Shown: positions 1-7,473, numbered from the stretch's first letter. The stretch is 10,812 nucleotides of DNA from Pavlovales sp. CCMP2436 (GCA_026770615.1 MU631436.1:166278-177089), one strand, 5' to 3'. Notes: a model not told the origin generated them from the letters alone. Numbers and translations: made by a program.

Positions 1-167
1 GCGTTGCGCAGCGACTCCAGCGCTTTGTTTTCGGCTTCCTCATTATCCACCACTTCTACCAGCTCCCCACTGCGGCGTAGCGCGTAGGAGCCTGCGTCGG
101 AGCGCTTAGATGAGCCTGACTTGAACTTGAAACGTACCGCCAGCTCGAACCCCCCTACATTAATATA
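1..167 (-). CDS. Partial reading frame in GC-rich flank, unknown product
   Basis: An open frame runs on the minus strand from a stop at 170-168 to the left window edge, with no in-frame ATG. It encodes about 49 recognisable residues from position 149 downwards, beginning FELAVRFKFK and containing GELVEVVDNEEAENKALE. The other frames examined are interrupted. Its base composition is much richer in G and C than anything to its right, and its codons favour C or G at third positions, unlike the viral genes. I do not recognise the family. It is most simply a piece of a host gene (an exon or an interrupted coding region) next to the viral insertion, but it could be a chimeric assembly join. Coding status rests on the open frame and composition only. 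Confidence 0.4.
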
Positions 168-172
168 TTAAT
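148..172. other. Probable boundary between flanking DNA and viral element
   Basis: Composition changes within a few bases here: a GC-rich stretch ends in a run of six C residues (150-155), and from about 159 the sequence is almost pure A/T (repeated TTAATATA). The first viral gene starts at 186. The window shows no second element end, so neither a target-site duplication nor a terminal inverted repeat can be tested. The exact breakpoint is inferred. Confidence 0.4.
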
Positions 173-185
173 ATATAAATCCATA
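168..185 (+). promoter_or_regulatory. TATA-like element before the first small gene
   Basis: An A/T-rich block containing ATATATAAAT ends about six bases before the ATG at 186. Similar TATA-like blocks at the same short distance precede most other genes in the window, which suggests a common viral promoter with a very short leader. Confidence 0.4.
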
Positions 186-452
186 ATGGATTTACCTAAA
201 GTGTCGCAGATGACTCAGTACCGGCGTGATCATCCGCAGTATTATGAAGCCGAGAAAAAACTGAATGCTAAACGATCAAATACACTATACAATACTGATG
301 CTGAATTTCGCGAGAAGATGCTACAGTATACACGTGATAAGTATCTAGACCCGAACGTAAAGGCATGGAAATGCGCACATAATAAACAATATTCTTTGCG
401 CAAAAAGATGGAAAAGCTTGAACTAAAAAATATCCAACTTGCCGGTCAATAA
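186..452 (+). CDS. Small basic protein of unknown function
   Basis: An intact 88-residue frame starts with an ATG just after a TATA-like element and ends in TAA. The product is rich in Lys, Arg, Tyr and Gln and contains a loose repeat of the form Y..d.e.rek..Y.rdkY (for example NTDAEFREKMLQYTRDKYLD at about residues 37-56). Short Tyr/Arg/Lys repeats of this kind occur in uncharacterised proteins of large DNA viruses and PLVs, from memory. The basic charge and predicted helices would suit nucleic-acid binding, but no catalytic or metal-binding motif is visible. It is the first gene inside the element, ahead of the replication gene. Function is unknown; that it is a real gene is supported by start context, composition and position. 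Confidence 0.6.
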   Translation: MDLPKVSQMTQYRRDHPQYYEAEKKLNAKRSNTLYNTDAEFREKMLQYTRDKYLDPNVKAWKCAHNKQYSLRKKMEKLELKNIQLAGQ

Positions 453-543
453 AAAATTGAATTTGCCGGTGATTTTTTTCTTTTTTTTTAAATGACTTAA
501 ACATAAATTCTCATGGATTATTATCTAAGCTTAATATAGAACA
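453..543. promoter_or_regulatory. Intergenic spacer with T-rich tract and putative promoter of the replication gene
   Basis: The spacer holds a T-rich run (about 474-490) just past the first gene's stop, which could act as a transcription end signal, and then an AT-rich stretch ending CTTAATATAGAACA immediately before the ATG at 544. The latter resembles the TATA-like elements close to other starts in the window. No open frame of note lies here. Confidence 0.35.
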
Positions 544-3016
544 ATGACATCAACCAAATTGAACAATCTACGCTTTATGAACAATACCCAAGTTATGCTA
601 AAAGCCATACCTAAATACCCAAAATTTCAGGGACATTTTAAGGAGTATATAGAAGCACCACTTTTAGACATTATTATTAACGATGCTGATGTTAATATAG
701 AAATTAAACGTTCGCTAATTACGCTATACAACTCTATCAATAAAAAACCAATATGCTCGATGTAGTATATGAATATTCTGGTGGTGGGTGTGGGCGCCAT
801 TATCCTAAATACAATAAAATCATTGTATCACAATATAAAAAGGTAAAACACACAATTTTTCAACACTTGGGCTATTCTGATTTAGACATGGTCAAAGGAC
901 ACCCCACTATTGCGGTCGAAATGGCTAAAATTGTGGCATGACTCCACTAATTGGAGTACAGTACTACATAGATAATTTTGACACCATCGTGAAAGAGACA
1001 TCAGAGTATTATAGTGCCGATGCAGATAATATTTTAGACGATGGCGATGTTAAAATCCTGTTTAACGCAATTATTTACGGCGGTGGATTTACGACATGGG
1101 AGAAGGTATTGAGCAATCCAAAAAAGTTGGAAAAAACTAAGAAACTACGTAATACAACAATGAGATTAGATTTTATTACAAATTTTAAGAATGTTATCAT
1201 ACGGTTTATTAATGAGGTTTATAAAATTAACAAGAGTCTTATCGCAAAAGTTACGAAGGATAGTAAAACACCATATGAAAAACAGGGTAGTACCGCGTCG
1301 TATTGGTTTCAGATTATAGAAAATCATACATTACATATTGTTTTGCGGTTCTGTTTTTGAAAAAGGGCGTAATGTTTCCATATCGTTATAGATTGGAATA
1401 TGACGGTCTATGTATCCCACCGTTTAAAATAGAATATGATAAGGATAAGCTTATCGAGGAAATTAACACACACATTTATCAAACGACTGGATTGGCTATT
1501 TCGTTTAAATTTAAAAATTATAAGCAAGAAAATATTTATACTGAAATGATTGATAAATTCGTTAGTTTAGACATCCCATTTATCGAAGAAGGAACAGACG
1601 AACAATTTGAGCGTGCGGTTATGCCGTATAAATTAAGTAAATTGGCAGGTGAGATCGTTATTAAGCGATACAAAAACAATATTGTTAAATGTAATGGTGT
1701 TTTATATGCAAAATACCAAAATGTTTGGGTTGGTGAAACAAAATTTACCAGTGACTTACTTACGAAATTCATGCGCGATATTTATTATCTAAATAAAGAT
1801 AATGTTGAGGTTTTATATAGCGGTGATATCAAAAATTGTAAAGAATGCGTCGAAGATATTAATACAAATACGGATATTATTGATAACAATTTTATTGAGG
1901 ATATGATGAATAGCAATAAACTGTATCTGCCGTTTAACGATGGTATATATTCATTCGTTGATAAAAATCTATACTCATATGATGAATTGCCTGATGTCAA
2001 TTTTACACAAAAAATCAACAGAAACTTCCCCAAGTTCAACCAAGTGGATCATGATGAAATGATGAAACGCGTTTTAATACCGATATATCCAACGAAGAAG
2101 AACGTAATTATAACGCTCATGTTAAATCGCGCGCATTGGCTGGTTGCTTCGAAGATAAGAAATAGTATGATTATTGTGGAATGCGTGACACTGGAAAAGG
2201 AACCGAAACTAAACTTTTACGTAAAGGTTTTGGTGCGTATGTGTCGGAGTTTGATAGTAAATGTTTGGTATATTCTAATGAATCTAGTACAACTGATCCC
2301 GCAAAAGCGATAGGTTGGGTGCTTACAAAAAGACATTGTCGGATTATTATCAGTAATGAAATTCAAGGTAATGAGAAAACTGTTCTCAATGGCGGTTTTA
2401 TTAAGACATTAGCATCTGGCGGTGATGGAATGGAAGGACGCTTGAAATACCAGAATGCTATGGGTTTTGTACCACAGTTTACAATGTTCTTGTGCTATAA
2501 TAACTATTATAAATGTGAACTTGCCGATGCTTCTAAAATTTTAGAACAGTTCAAATACAAAGTAAATTCGTCGATGCTAATAAACTCAACCCAAAATTGT
2601 AAATTTCTAAAACTAAAGGACGATACTATCAAAAAATTCATTGCTGAGGAGAGTATTATTGACGCCTATACTTTGTATAATCTGAATGCGTTTACAGAAA
2701 GTCGTAAGAGGCACCGCAATCAATTTTAGACACAATAAACCAAACGAAAGATGAAGAATGTGATGATATGCTTACATATGTAACCGAAAGGTTTGTGACT
2801 ACTGAAAATAAAGACGACAGACTACACACCCAAGACATTTTTATGATACTGGCATCTGCAAACTATAAATCTACATCGCAAGCTGTTGGCAAAATGTTTA
2901 ATTGTATTGGTAATGGTGTATATGACGCACAGTGTAATATCGACAAAGTTAAAAAGGGTGGGTTTAAATTTGTTAAATTTATTGAAGCCCCAAAAATCGA
3001 TATCGATGATGATTGA
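544..3016 (+). pseudogene. TV-Pol-like polymerase fused to superfamily 3 helicase (replication protein), frameshifted
   Basis: Six frames line up end to end as one protein of about 825 residues. The N-terminal half looks like a TV-Pol (family A-related polymerase of transpovirons, virophages and PLVs): a motif A-like YSDLDMVKGHP near 880-910, a GGG-containing VKILFNAIIYGGGF near 1050-1090, and a motif C-like LEYDGLCIPP near 1395-1425. The C-terminal half is a D5-like superfamily 3 helicase with Walker A GMRDTGKGT near 2178-2204, followed by IIISNEIQGNE and FTMFLCYNN. Frameshifts fall near 742-765, 910-941, 1340-1358, 2086-2093 and 2695-2710, all in the same direction (equivalent to losing one base), and TAG at 2163-2165 lies just before Walker A. 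It would replicate viral DNA. The helicase call is firm; the polymerase call rests on remembered motifs. As read, no full-length product can be made. Confidence 0.8.
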
Positions 3017-3020
3017 GTTA

Positions 3021-3205
3021 AACGAAAAGGATGGGTAAATTGAAAAGGATGGGGTAGATTGGGTTGTGAAGACTTTTTTACATGGCTAGAAGATAGTCGG
3101 CGTGGCTATATCACGCCGAACGCCAATCCCACCATGGGGACTTTTTTACCCCCCCATCTACCCAATCTTCCCCATCCTTTTCAATTTTATCCCATTCTTT
3201 TCGTT
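3021..3205. repeat. Imperfect long inverted repeat with arms of about 43-45 bp
   Basis: The left arm (3021-3063) and the reverse complement of the right arm (3161-3205) both read AACGAAAAG.ATGGG, then (A)TAAA(A)TTGAAAAGGATGGGG, then .AGATTGGG, with only a few mismatches and a two-base length difference. The spacer is about 97 bases and contains a perfect small hairpin. The left arm starts four bases after the replication gene's stop codon. A strong cruciform or hairpin is possible, or the ends of a MITE-like insertion, but no flanking duplication is evident. Confidence 0.75.
3097..3119. repeat. Perfect 8-bp GC-rich hairpin
   Basis: TCGGCGTG (3097-3104) and CACGCCGA (3112-3119) are perfect reverse complements around a 7-base loop. 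The hairpin sits in the middle of the larger inverted repeat. No U-run follows directly, so it is not a classical terminator. Confidence 0.6.
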
Positions 3206-3267
3206 GAACTTCTAGTTTCTCTACTTCTAGGTGAAAAAAGTCTATAAATATAGTAAGTATAATAATA

Positions 3268-3341
3268 ACACACACACATAGACACACTATTCTCGGGGAA
3301 AGAAGAGAAGCAAATCGGGCAAAGCAATAACACACACACAC
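3268..3341. repeat. Two short CA microsatellites
   Basis: AATAACACACACACA occurs twice, with CA tracts at about 3268-3277 and 3330-3341, roughly 63 bases apart. Simple repeats of this kind are unusual elsewhere in the window and support a non-coding status for this region. Confidence 0.6.
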
Positions 3342-3365
3342 ATGACGAATATGAATAATAAATAT

Positions 3366-3472
3366 AGCTTAACGGTGTAGGGGTGTAGGCCAATAATCAA
3401 ACTATTTTTAATTTGGGAAGTCTCTATATGTAAATAGTTTGGTTTTGGCCTACACCCCTACACCGTTAAGCT
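3366..3472. repeat. Long hairpin with 27-bp perfect inverted arms
   Basis: Positions 3366-3392 and 3446-3472 are perfect reverse complements; the arm begins AGCTTAACGGTGTAGGGG. The match continues inward with one indel and a few mismatches to CAAACTATTT on both arms, leaving a loop of about 25 bases (roughly 3406-3430). Each arm also contains a short direct repeat, GTGTAGGGGTGTAG. Conservation of 27 bases in an otherwise mutated element suggests it is young, functional or kept alike by repair within the hairpin. It could be an origin, a packaging signal or a foldback element. Confidence 0.8.
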
Positions 3473-3539
3473 TTTTCTCTACTCTATTATATTTTCTATA
3501 TTCTATATATTTCTCTTATAAAGTTAAAAAGTATATATA

Positions 3540-4093
3540 TTAGTATAATATAAATTTAGTATAAAGTAAAGGGGGAAAGGGGATAAGCCAAAAAATCTGA
3601 CGCAAAACATTACGCAATAAACTAAGTCTATCCATTGGACCAAAATTATACATGATTTCCGCTTTTTTATACGGAGATTGTCGAACTATAGGTGGTTCAT
3701 GATAAAATACTCCGTCATGTAAACCTGTACATTTAGCGGAGGTTCATGATAAAATACTCCGTCATGTAAACCTGTACATTTAGCAGGTTCTTCATTATTT
3801 TCTTCGACAACCACACCCTCATTATCGTCCAATATTTGATTTTTTAACATCTCGATAGTGCTTTTCATATATTGTATTTCTTTATCTTGTGAATTCAATT
3901 CCCTATACCATTTCGGAGCACGTTTTCTTTCCTATTAGCACGTTCTACAACAGCACGTTATTTACGTTTTCGATCATCAGTTTCAAAGCTTCTTTTTGCT
4001 TCTCAGAACGTGGTTTCTTCTCTTTAATCGGTACAATTTCTTCATCAATCGCTTCAAAAACAATAGCTTCTTCATTTTTTCTTCTTCATTCAT
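3540..4093 (-). pseudogene. Small charged, partly coiled-coil protein, unknown function, broken
   Basis: The frame starts at an ATG at 4093-4091 and can be followed, with shifts, to TAA at 3542-3540. Recognisable pieces in order are an acidic N-terminus (NEEAIVFEAIDEEIVPIKE), a basic KKPRSEKQKEA stretch, an Arg/Lys-rich segment (VVERANRK), a helical segment (RAPKWYRELNSQDKEIQY then MKSTIEMLKNQI) suited to a coiled coil, and a C-terminus with MYNFGPMDRLSLLRN and a hydrophobic tail. Breaks: likely single-base losses in the A-run near 4075-4080 and near 3987, TAA at 3960-3958, a shift near 3925, and a 47-bp tandem duplication (3694-3787) that moves the frame. I do not recognise the family; the KPRSEKQ motif recurs in small basic viral proteins, from memory. 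It is divergent from the gene at 4105. Confidence 0.6.
3694..3787. repeat. 47-bp direct tandem duplication inside the minus-strand gene
   Basis: 3694-3740 and 3741-3787 are identical over the first 44 bases, starting GGTTCATGATAAAATACTCC. Since 47 is not a multiple of three, the second copy shifts the minus-strand frame. Skipping one copy joins HDGVFYHEPP to IVRQSPYKKAE in an open frame that continues to 3540, so the duplication is a secondary event and recent enough to remain almost unmutated. Confidence 0.9.
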
Positions 4094-4104
4094 TGTAGCT
4101 TATC
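4094..4104. promoter_or_regulatory. Eleven-base divergent start interval
   Basis: The minus-strand ATG (4093-4091) and the plus-strand ATG (4105-4107) are separated by only TGTAGCTTATC. If both starts are correct, each gene's promoter must overlap the other's coding sequence, or one transcript starts further inside. No clear TATA-like element fits in the gap. Confidence 0.4.
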
Positions 4105-4311
4105 ATGGACCAAGAAAATAATAAAGTAGAAATAATTTTATCGATGTTCTCAATGCTAGATTTTAGCAAACCAGAAGTTCCCCGTGAGAAATCAATCAAC
4201 AAAATATTAGAAGAGTTTCCCGTTTTAAATTACGATTATGGCAGTGCTTCATATATTGCTAGAAAATTTCCGATGTTGCCCGATGAATCTTATGAAATTT
4301 TAGAAGAATAA
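4105..4311 (+). CDS. Small acidic protein of unknown function
   Basis: An intact frame of 68 residues starts with ATG 12 bases from the divergent gene's start and ends TAA. The product, beginning MDQENNKVEIILSMFSMLDF, is acidic at both ends and looks largely helical, with no membrane segment or catalytic motif. It sits in the cluster of small genes just ahead of the capsid gene, a place where PLVs often carry small accessory or virion-associated proteins. I do not recognise the family. Composition and context support a real gene. Confidence 0.55.
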   Translation: MDQENNKVEIILSMFSMLDFSKPEVPREKSINKILEEFPVLNYDYGSASYIARKFPMLPDESYEILEE

Positions 4312-4331
4312 TTCAAAAAAAATCTAAGCTA

Positions 4332-4344
4332 TGTATATAAAACA
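4332..4344 (+). promoter_or_regulatory. TATA-like element, TGTATATAAAACA
   Basis: The element ends directly before the ATG at 4345. Nearly the same block, TGTATTATAAAACA, stands before the MCP start and TGTATTATAAG before the fibre start. This shared block favours 4345, rather than the ATG at 4331, as the true start of the next gene. Confidence 0.5.
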
Positions 4345-4549
4345 ATGTACAGATTTAAACCGTTATCTGTCAAATCACACTTTTGGTAAATCTGGGGTAG
4401 GCGCACAAGGTTTTTTTGGTTCAAAATATCAAATGCGGAAGAAAATTAGCGATTTTGTCGATGAACTGCCAAAAGAAGCTTTAGAAGTTGCAAAATCTTT
4501 CGGTAAAAAATCAGTAATTAATAAACTTAGTTCATCCTTTGAGAAATAA
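4345..4549 (+). pseudogene. Small basic protein just upstream of the MCP, one frameshift
   Basis: From the ATG at 4345, directly after the TATA-like element, the frame reads MYRFKPLSVKSHF and then meets TAA just past the TTTT run at 4381-4384. One base over, the frame continues GKSGVGAQGFFGSKYQMRKK and on to TAA at 4549, so a single extra T explains the break. A start at 4331 would give an open frame of 72 residues, but its first residues lack the promoter spacing. The product of about 67 residues is basic, with a Gly-rich stretch and an amphipathic helical C-terminal half (ISDFVDELPKEALEVAKSFG). A small basic virion protein is a reasonable guess from position. The family is not recognised. 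Confidence 0.55.
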
Positions 4550-4578
4550 CAATTTTCTCTAATTTTTTTCTATCTCAT

Positions 4579-4594
4579 GTATTATAAAACAATC
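4579..4594 (+). promoter_or_regulatory. TATA-like element of the MCP gene
   Basis: TGTATTATAAAACAATC lies immediately before the ATG at 4595, matching the element before 4345 almost base for base. It contains its own upstream ATG (4577), which is in frame with the MCP but lies inside the promoter-like block. Confidence 0.5.
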
Positions 4595-5848
4595 ATGGAA
4601 TCCGTCCTACCTAAATCATTCGAATTCGACAAGAAAATCGCGACATTGTCAAAAGCAGAAACCAACTCGCATAACACTCGCACCAACTTCGGGAACGTTA
4701 TATGCCGGTCGTGGCCGTATCATTTTTCAACTATCAAGTGGATCGAGCGGTGTGTACTTCAATCCAAATAATACTTATCTTCAATATATTCTTCGTTCAA
4801 CTGTTCTTGCTACTACTGCCTACGTTCTTGATGGATCTGGTTACTCCCCAATTCAATCTATCGATATCTATTTTGGTTCAGTCCATGTTTCAAGTTTAAC
4901 AGACGCGCATATCTATGATGACATGTTAATCGATCATACCTGTAGCGCATCAGATCGCGGTACATCACTCGCAAGTATGGGTTGCGCAGACGCAGTAGGT
5001 GTAGGGAGCGGTGGTGTGGTACACCAAGGAACGGTAGAGCGATGGCGTCAGCGTCTGGGTCAACTATCGACGTGGCTATTCCTCTGCTTGGCCTCTTCGG
5101 TCCTGGGATGTGTAGCAAAGCAATTGCGTTATCGTTACTTAACGACGATATCAGAATCGAAATTCAATTGAACCCTATCTTTTCGTGGGTTACCGGTGCG
5201 CCTCTCATTGAAGGCAATGTTCTGATGGAGCAAGTAAAACTTCAATCTGAAATTATTCGTCTCGATTCAGCTGTCGAACAAGGCATTTTATCCAAAGCAC
5301 CTAACGGTATTATGGCTATCCCGAGTACAGACGTACTGTGCTATACCACAACTGTCGGAGCTAACAGTGGCGCGATCAGTTGGAACATCCCCTGTAGAGC
5401 CAAGAGTGTCCAAAGTGTTATCATAGTGATGTCAAGTTTATCCAATTCGACAACAAGCAGTGATAAATCGAGCACTACTTTCACACGGGCGGGTTTGACT
5501 TCATATTCATGGAGAGTTGGGGGTTATCGCTTACTTAGCATTTCAGTATCTAACACCATTGAAATGCGCAGTGAATTGTACAAAGCTTTGCGTGTATTGA
5601 ATGCTTCGAACAATCCCTCTAGTGTGACTCAGGCACTGTACGAAAATGAAGCGTTCGCAGTGGCGATCGGTTTGGACGCCTTCCAAAATCAAGATATCGT
5701 GCTAGACGGCACAAGCTTGGCGTCTTCGTCCGGTATCCTTTTCGAAGCAAATATCGCAAGTAACAATAGCGCCTTGACAATGTATGCCTTTATTACTTGC
5801 GATAAAATCCTTACAATATCCCAAGGACTATTAACCTATGATAATTAA
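4595..5848 (+). pseudogene. Major capsid protein, double jelly-roll type, two frameshifts
   Basis: Three consecutive frames make one protein of about 417 residues: MESVLPKSFEFDKK to NFGNV (4595-4700), YAGRGRIIFQLSSGSSGVYF to GVGSGGV (about 4701-5020), and NGRAMASASGSTIDVAIPLL to the TAA at 5848. The first break behaves as one extra base near 4700, the second as one missing base near 5025-5035, so the original frame returns. Features typical of PLV and virophage capsid proteins are an N-terminal KAETNSH..R region, a first beta-barrel with many short strands, and a central IPLLGLFG...LNDDIRIEIQL segment. Position directly before the packaging ATPase and with a penton gene downstream agrees. The gene is visibly richer in G/C than its neighbours, as often in highly expressed capsid genes. 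The family is assigned from pattern and context. Confidence 0.82.
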
Positions 5849-5866
5849 AACATTTTGATATATTAA

Positions 5867-6585
5867 ATGAGTGTCTTAGAAATAGATCATAATGATATTC
5901 CGCTAACGATCCCAAAATTTAACGTAGATAATCAACTCCATCCTCAAATAATGAGACCCCTTAGTAACAAATCACACAATCTAATGTTTTCCGGTGGCGC
6001 AGGATCGGGGAAGAGTTCAATGTTAACGGCATTTCTGACACAAACATCTCCACCAATTTATAAAAATGTATTTGATTATGTATATTTATTTATAACCGAA
6101 AATTCTTTCAAGTCTATGGAAAATTCACCATTTAAAAATCATAGTCGTCTATATCATGAACTCAGTTATGACACGATTACTGAAGTCGAACAAGAAATAG
6201 AAAATAATGCTAAAAATAATATGAATAGTCTCGTTATCATGGATGACATGGCAGCATCAATGAAAAATATCGAACTTCAACGGACACTAGTAAGATTCTT
6301 GTGTAATCGAAGGCATTTACGCATGTCGTTTTGGGTAGTAGTACAACCCTACATACAACTCCCTTTAACGGTTAGAAAAAATATCAATAATTTATAATAT
6401 TCAGACCAGGCAATAAAAAATAAATAATGAAAATAACCGACGAAGCGAATATAAATAGCATGGATTTTGAAGTATATTTAAGCCATATATTCAAACCAGA
6501 CCAAAAAAAAAAAGATCGAGCGTTTATGTTTATCGATGAAGATGGTAATGTCTATAATAGATTGAACCTTTTAACAATACAATAA
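5867..6585 (+). pseudogene. Genome-packaging ATPase, A32-like FtsK/HerA family, broken near the C-terminus
   Basis: The frame opens 18 bases after the MCP stop, behind a TGATATATTAA block. The product has a P-loop GGAGSGKS at residues 43-50, a Walker B strand SLVIMDD at about 121-127 with the acidic pair, and the typical NRRH..MSFWVVVQPY block with sensor Gln at about 160, followed by LPLTVRKN. The first frame stops at 6395-6397. From 6394, one base back, the sequence continues IIFRPGNKK, a conserved segment of these ATPases, then meets TAA at 6424ff and goes on MKITDEANINSMDF to TAA at 6583-6585. So there is one frameshift and one nonsense codon. The full product would be about 239 residues, as expected for PLVs. 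It would pump viral DNA into the capsid using ATP. All catalytic motifs lie upstream of the breaks. Confidence 0.9.
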
Positions 6586-6597
6586 TATTAAAATATT

Positions 6598-6612
6598 CTC
6601 TTATATATAGAC
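6598..6612 (+). promoter_or_regulatory. TATA-like element, CTTATATATAGAC
   Basis: CTTATATATAGAC directly precedes the ATG at 6613. An identical block precedes the penton ATG at 7487. Two copies of the same 13-base string at the same distance from two starts indicate a shared promoter. Confidence 0.6.
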
Positions 6613-7464
6613 ATGTCCGACTCTATCGATAAATTAAATGGTTGGAAGAAAGACACTATATCAAATTCTAAATAGAATTTTCTTTTAAATGGTAAACTGT
6701 ATACAAGCGCTTTCAATCGTCGATACGCAAGCAAAATAAGAACATACTATACTGGTCGAGCAAGAAGTCGTTACTCATTACAATTAGAGTATATAGCAAA
6801 AGGCTTTACTCTCGAAGATGAACCAGTCACTGCCATGATGGAACGTTGGCTTTTTAAAGAGCCTCTAAACCCGGTTCGATTTGAAGAACCACAACCAATA
6901 ATAGAAGTCCCAATTTACGGTAATATAGTCGGTCACAATGGAATTGAAAACGAAGCAGTCCGTCCAGCAATATTAGAATATAACATGGTAAGTAAAAATC
7001 CTTTCAATGGACAAACAAACGTTTTGGCTACAAATTATGATAGTCGAATGAATGATTTGGAAAAACAACGACGTGATCTTTTAAGATCAACCGCTAGAGA
7101 TGAAGGAGCAGTTTTAACAAATCGCGCTTTAAAAGCACCAATTGATCGAGCGGCGGTTCGTAAATCTTTGATATCATCAATCAAAAATTATAATCGTAGG
7201 GACATATCTGAAAGTTTCCCGACAATCCCACAAGAACCAGTCGAAAAAACATTTGTATTAAATCGCAGTTCGTTACTTTCAGGCAAAAAAGCATCGGCGT
7301 ATCTTGATAAAAACTTTAATGAAATTAAAAAATATATTGATACATTACCTGATAGAAATATGAACTCAATAGTTGATAATGTAGAAGAAAAATTCAAAGT
7401 TAGTAAAACTACAGCTATAAAATATATTGCGAATACTCCCGAAGTTTATAATCGCAATAAATAA
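6613..7464 (+). pseudogene. Unknown PLV protein with C-terminal helix-turn-helix-like segment, one nonsense codon
   Basis: A frame of 283 codons runs from the ATG at 6613 to TAA at 7464 with a single in-frame TAG at 6673-6675; both sides are in the same frame, so this is a point change. The start is set by the CTTATATATAGAC block. The N-terminal part is basic (FNRRYASKIRTYYTGRARSR), the middle is Pro-rich (EEPQPIIEVPIYG), and the C-terminus (NVEEKFKVSKTTAIKYIANT) has the spacing of a helix-turn-helix. An internal start at 6835 would give a 209-residue product lacking the basic part. It sits between the packaging ATPase and the penton, inside the virion module. I do not recognise a family; a DNA-binding virion or regulatory protein is an inference. 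Confidence 0.6.
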
Positions 7465-7473
7465 AAATATCAT

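Larger units (their letters stand above)
3017..3539. other. Gene-free region rich in inverted repeats and CA-repeats
   Basis: This stretch lies between the replication gene and a minus-strand gene. Its open frames show no protein-like composition and run through the repeats. It holds an imperfect inverted repeat (3021-3205) enclosing a small GC-rich hairpin, two CA-repeats, a second long hairpin (3366-3472) and an A/T-rich tract (3473-3539). GACTTTTTTAC occurs at 3071-3081 and 3139-3149, and an inverted, shortened form at 3233-3242. The density of secondary structure suggests a replication origin, a transcription-end region between gene blocks, or a small inserted transposable element. None of these can be decided from sequence alone. 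Confidence 0.5.

Noticed and set aside
1303..2313. Independent 336-residue protein
   Set aside because: Its first residues are a shifted reading of the polymerase region and its last residues (after about 2090) are a shifted reading of the helicase; only the middle is genuine.
544..3016. Programmed ribosomal frameshifting in the replication gene
   Set aside because: Five shifts in one gene, without a common slippery sequence or downstream structure, plus a nonsense codon, fit decay or read error better.
3059..3393. Open frames in the gene-free region on both strands
   Set aside because: They run through inverted repeats and CA-repeats, overlap one another, and give low-complexity proteins (for example VCVCYYYTYY) without family features.
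3021..3472. CRISPR array or terminal inverted repeat of the virus
   Set aside because: The repeats are inverted pairs, not regularly spaced direct repeats, and they lie inside the element between core genes rather than at its end.
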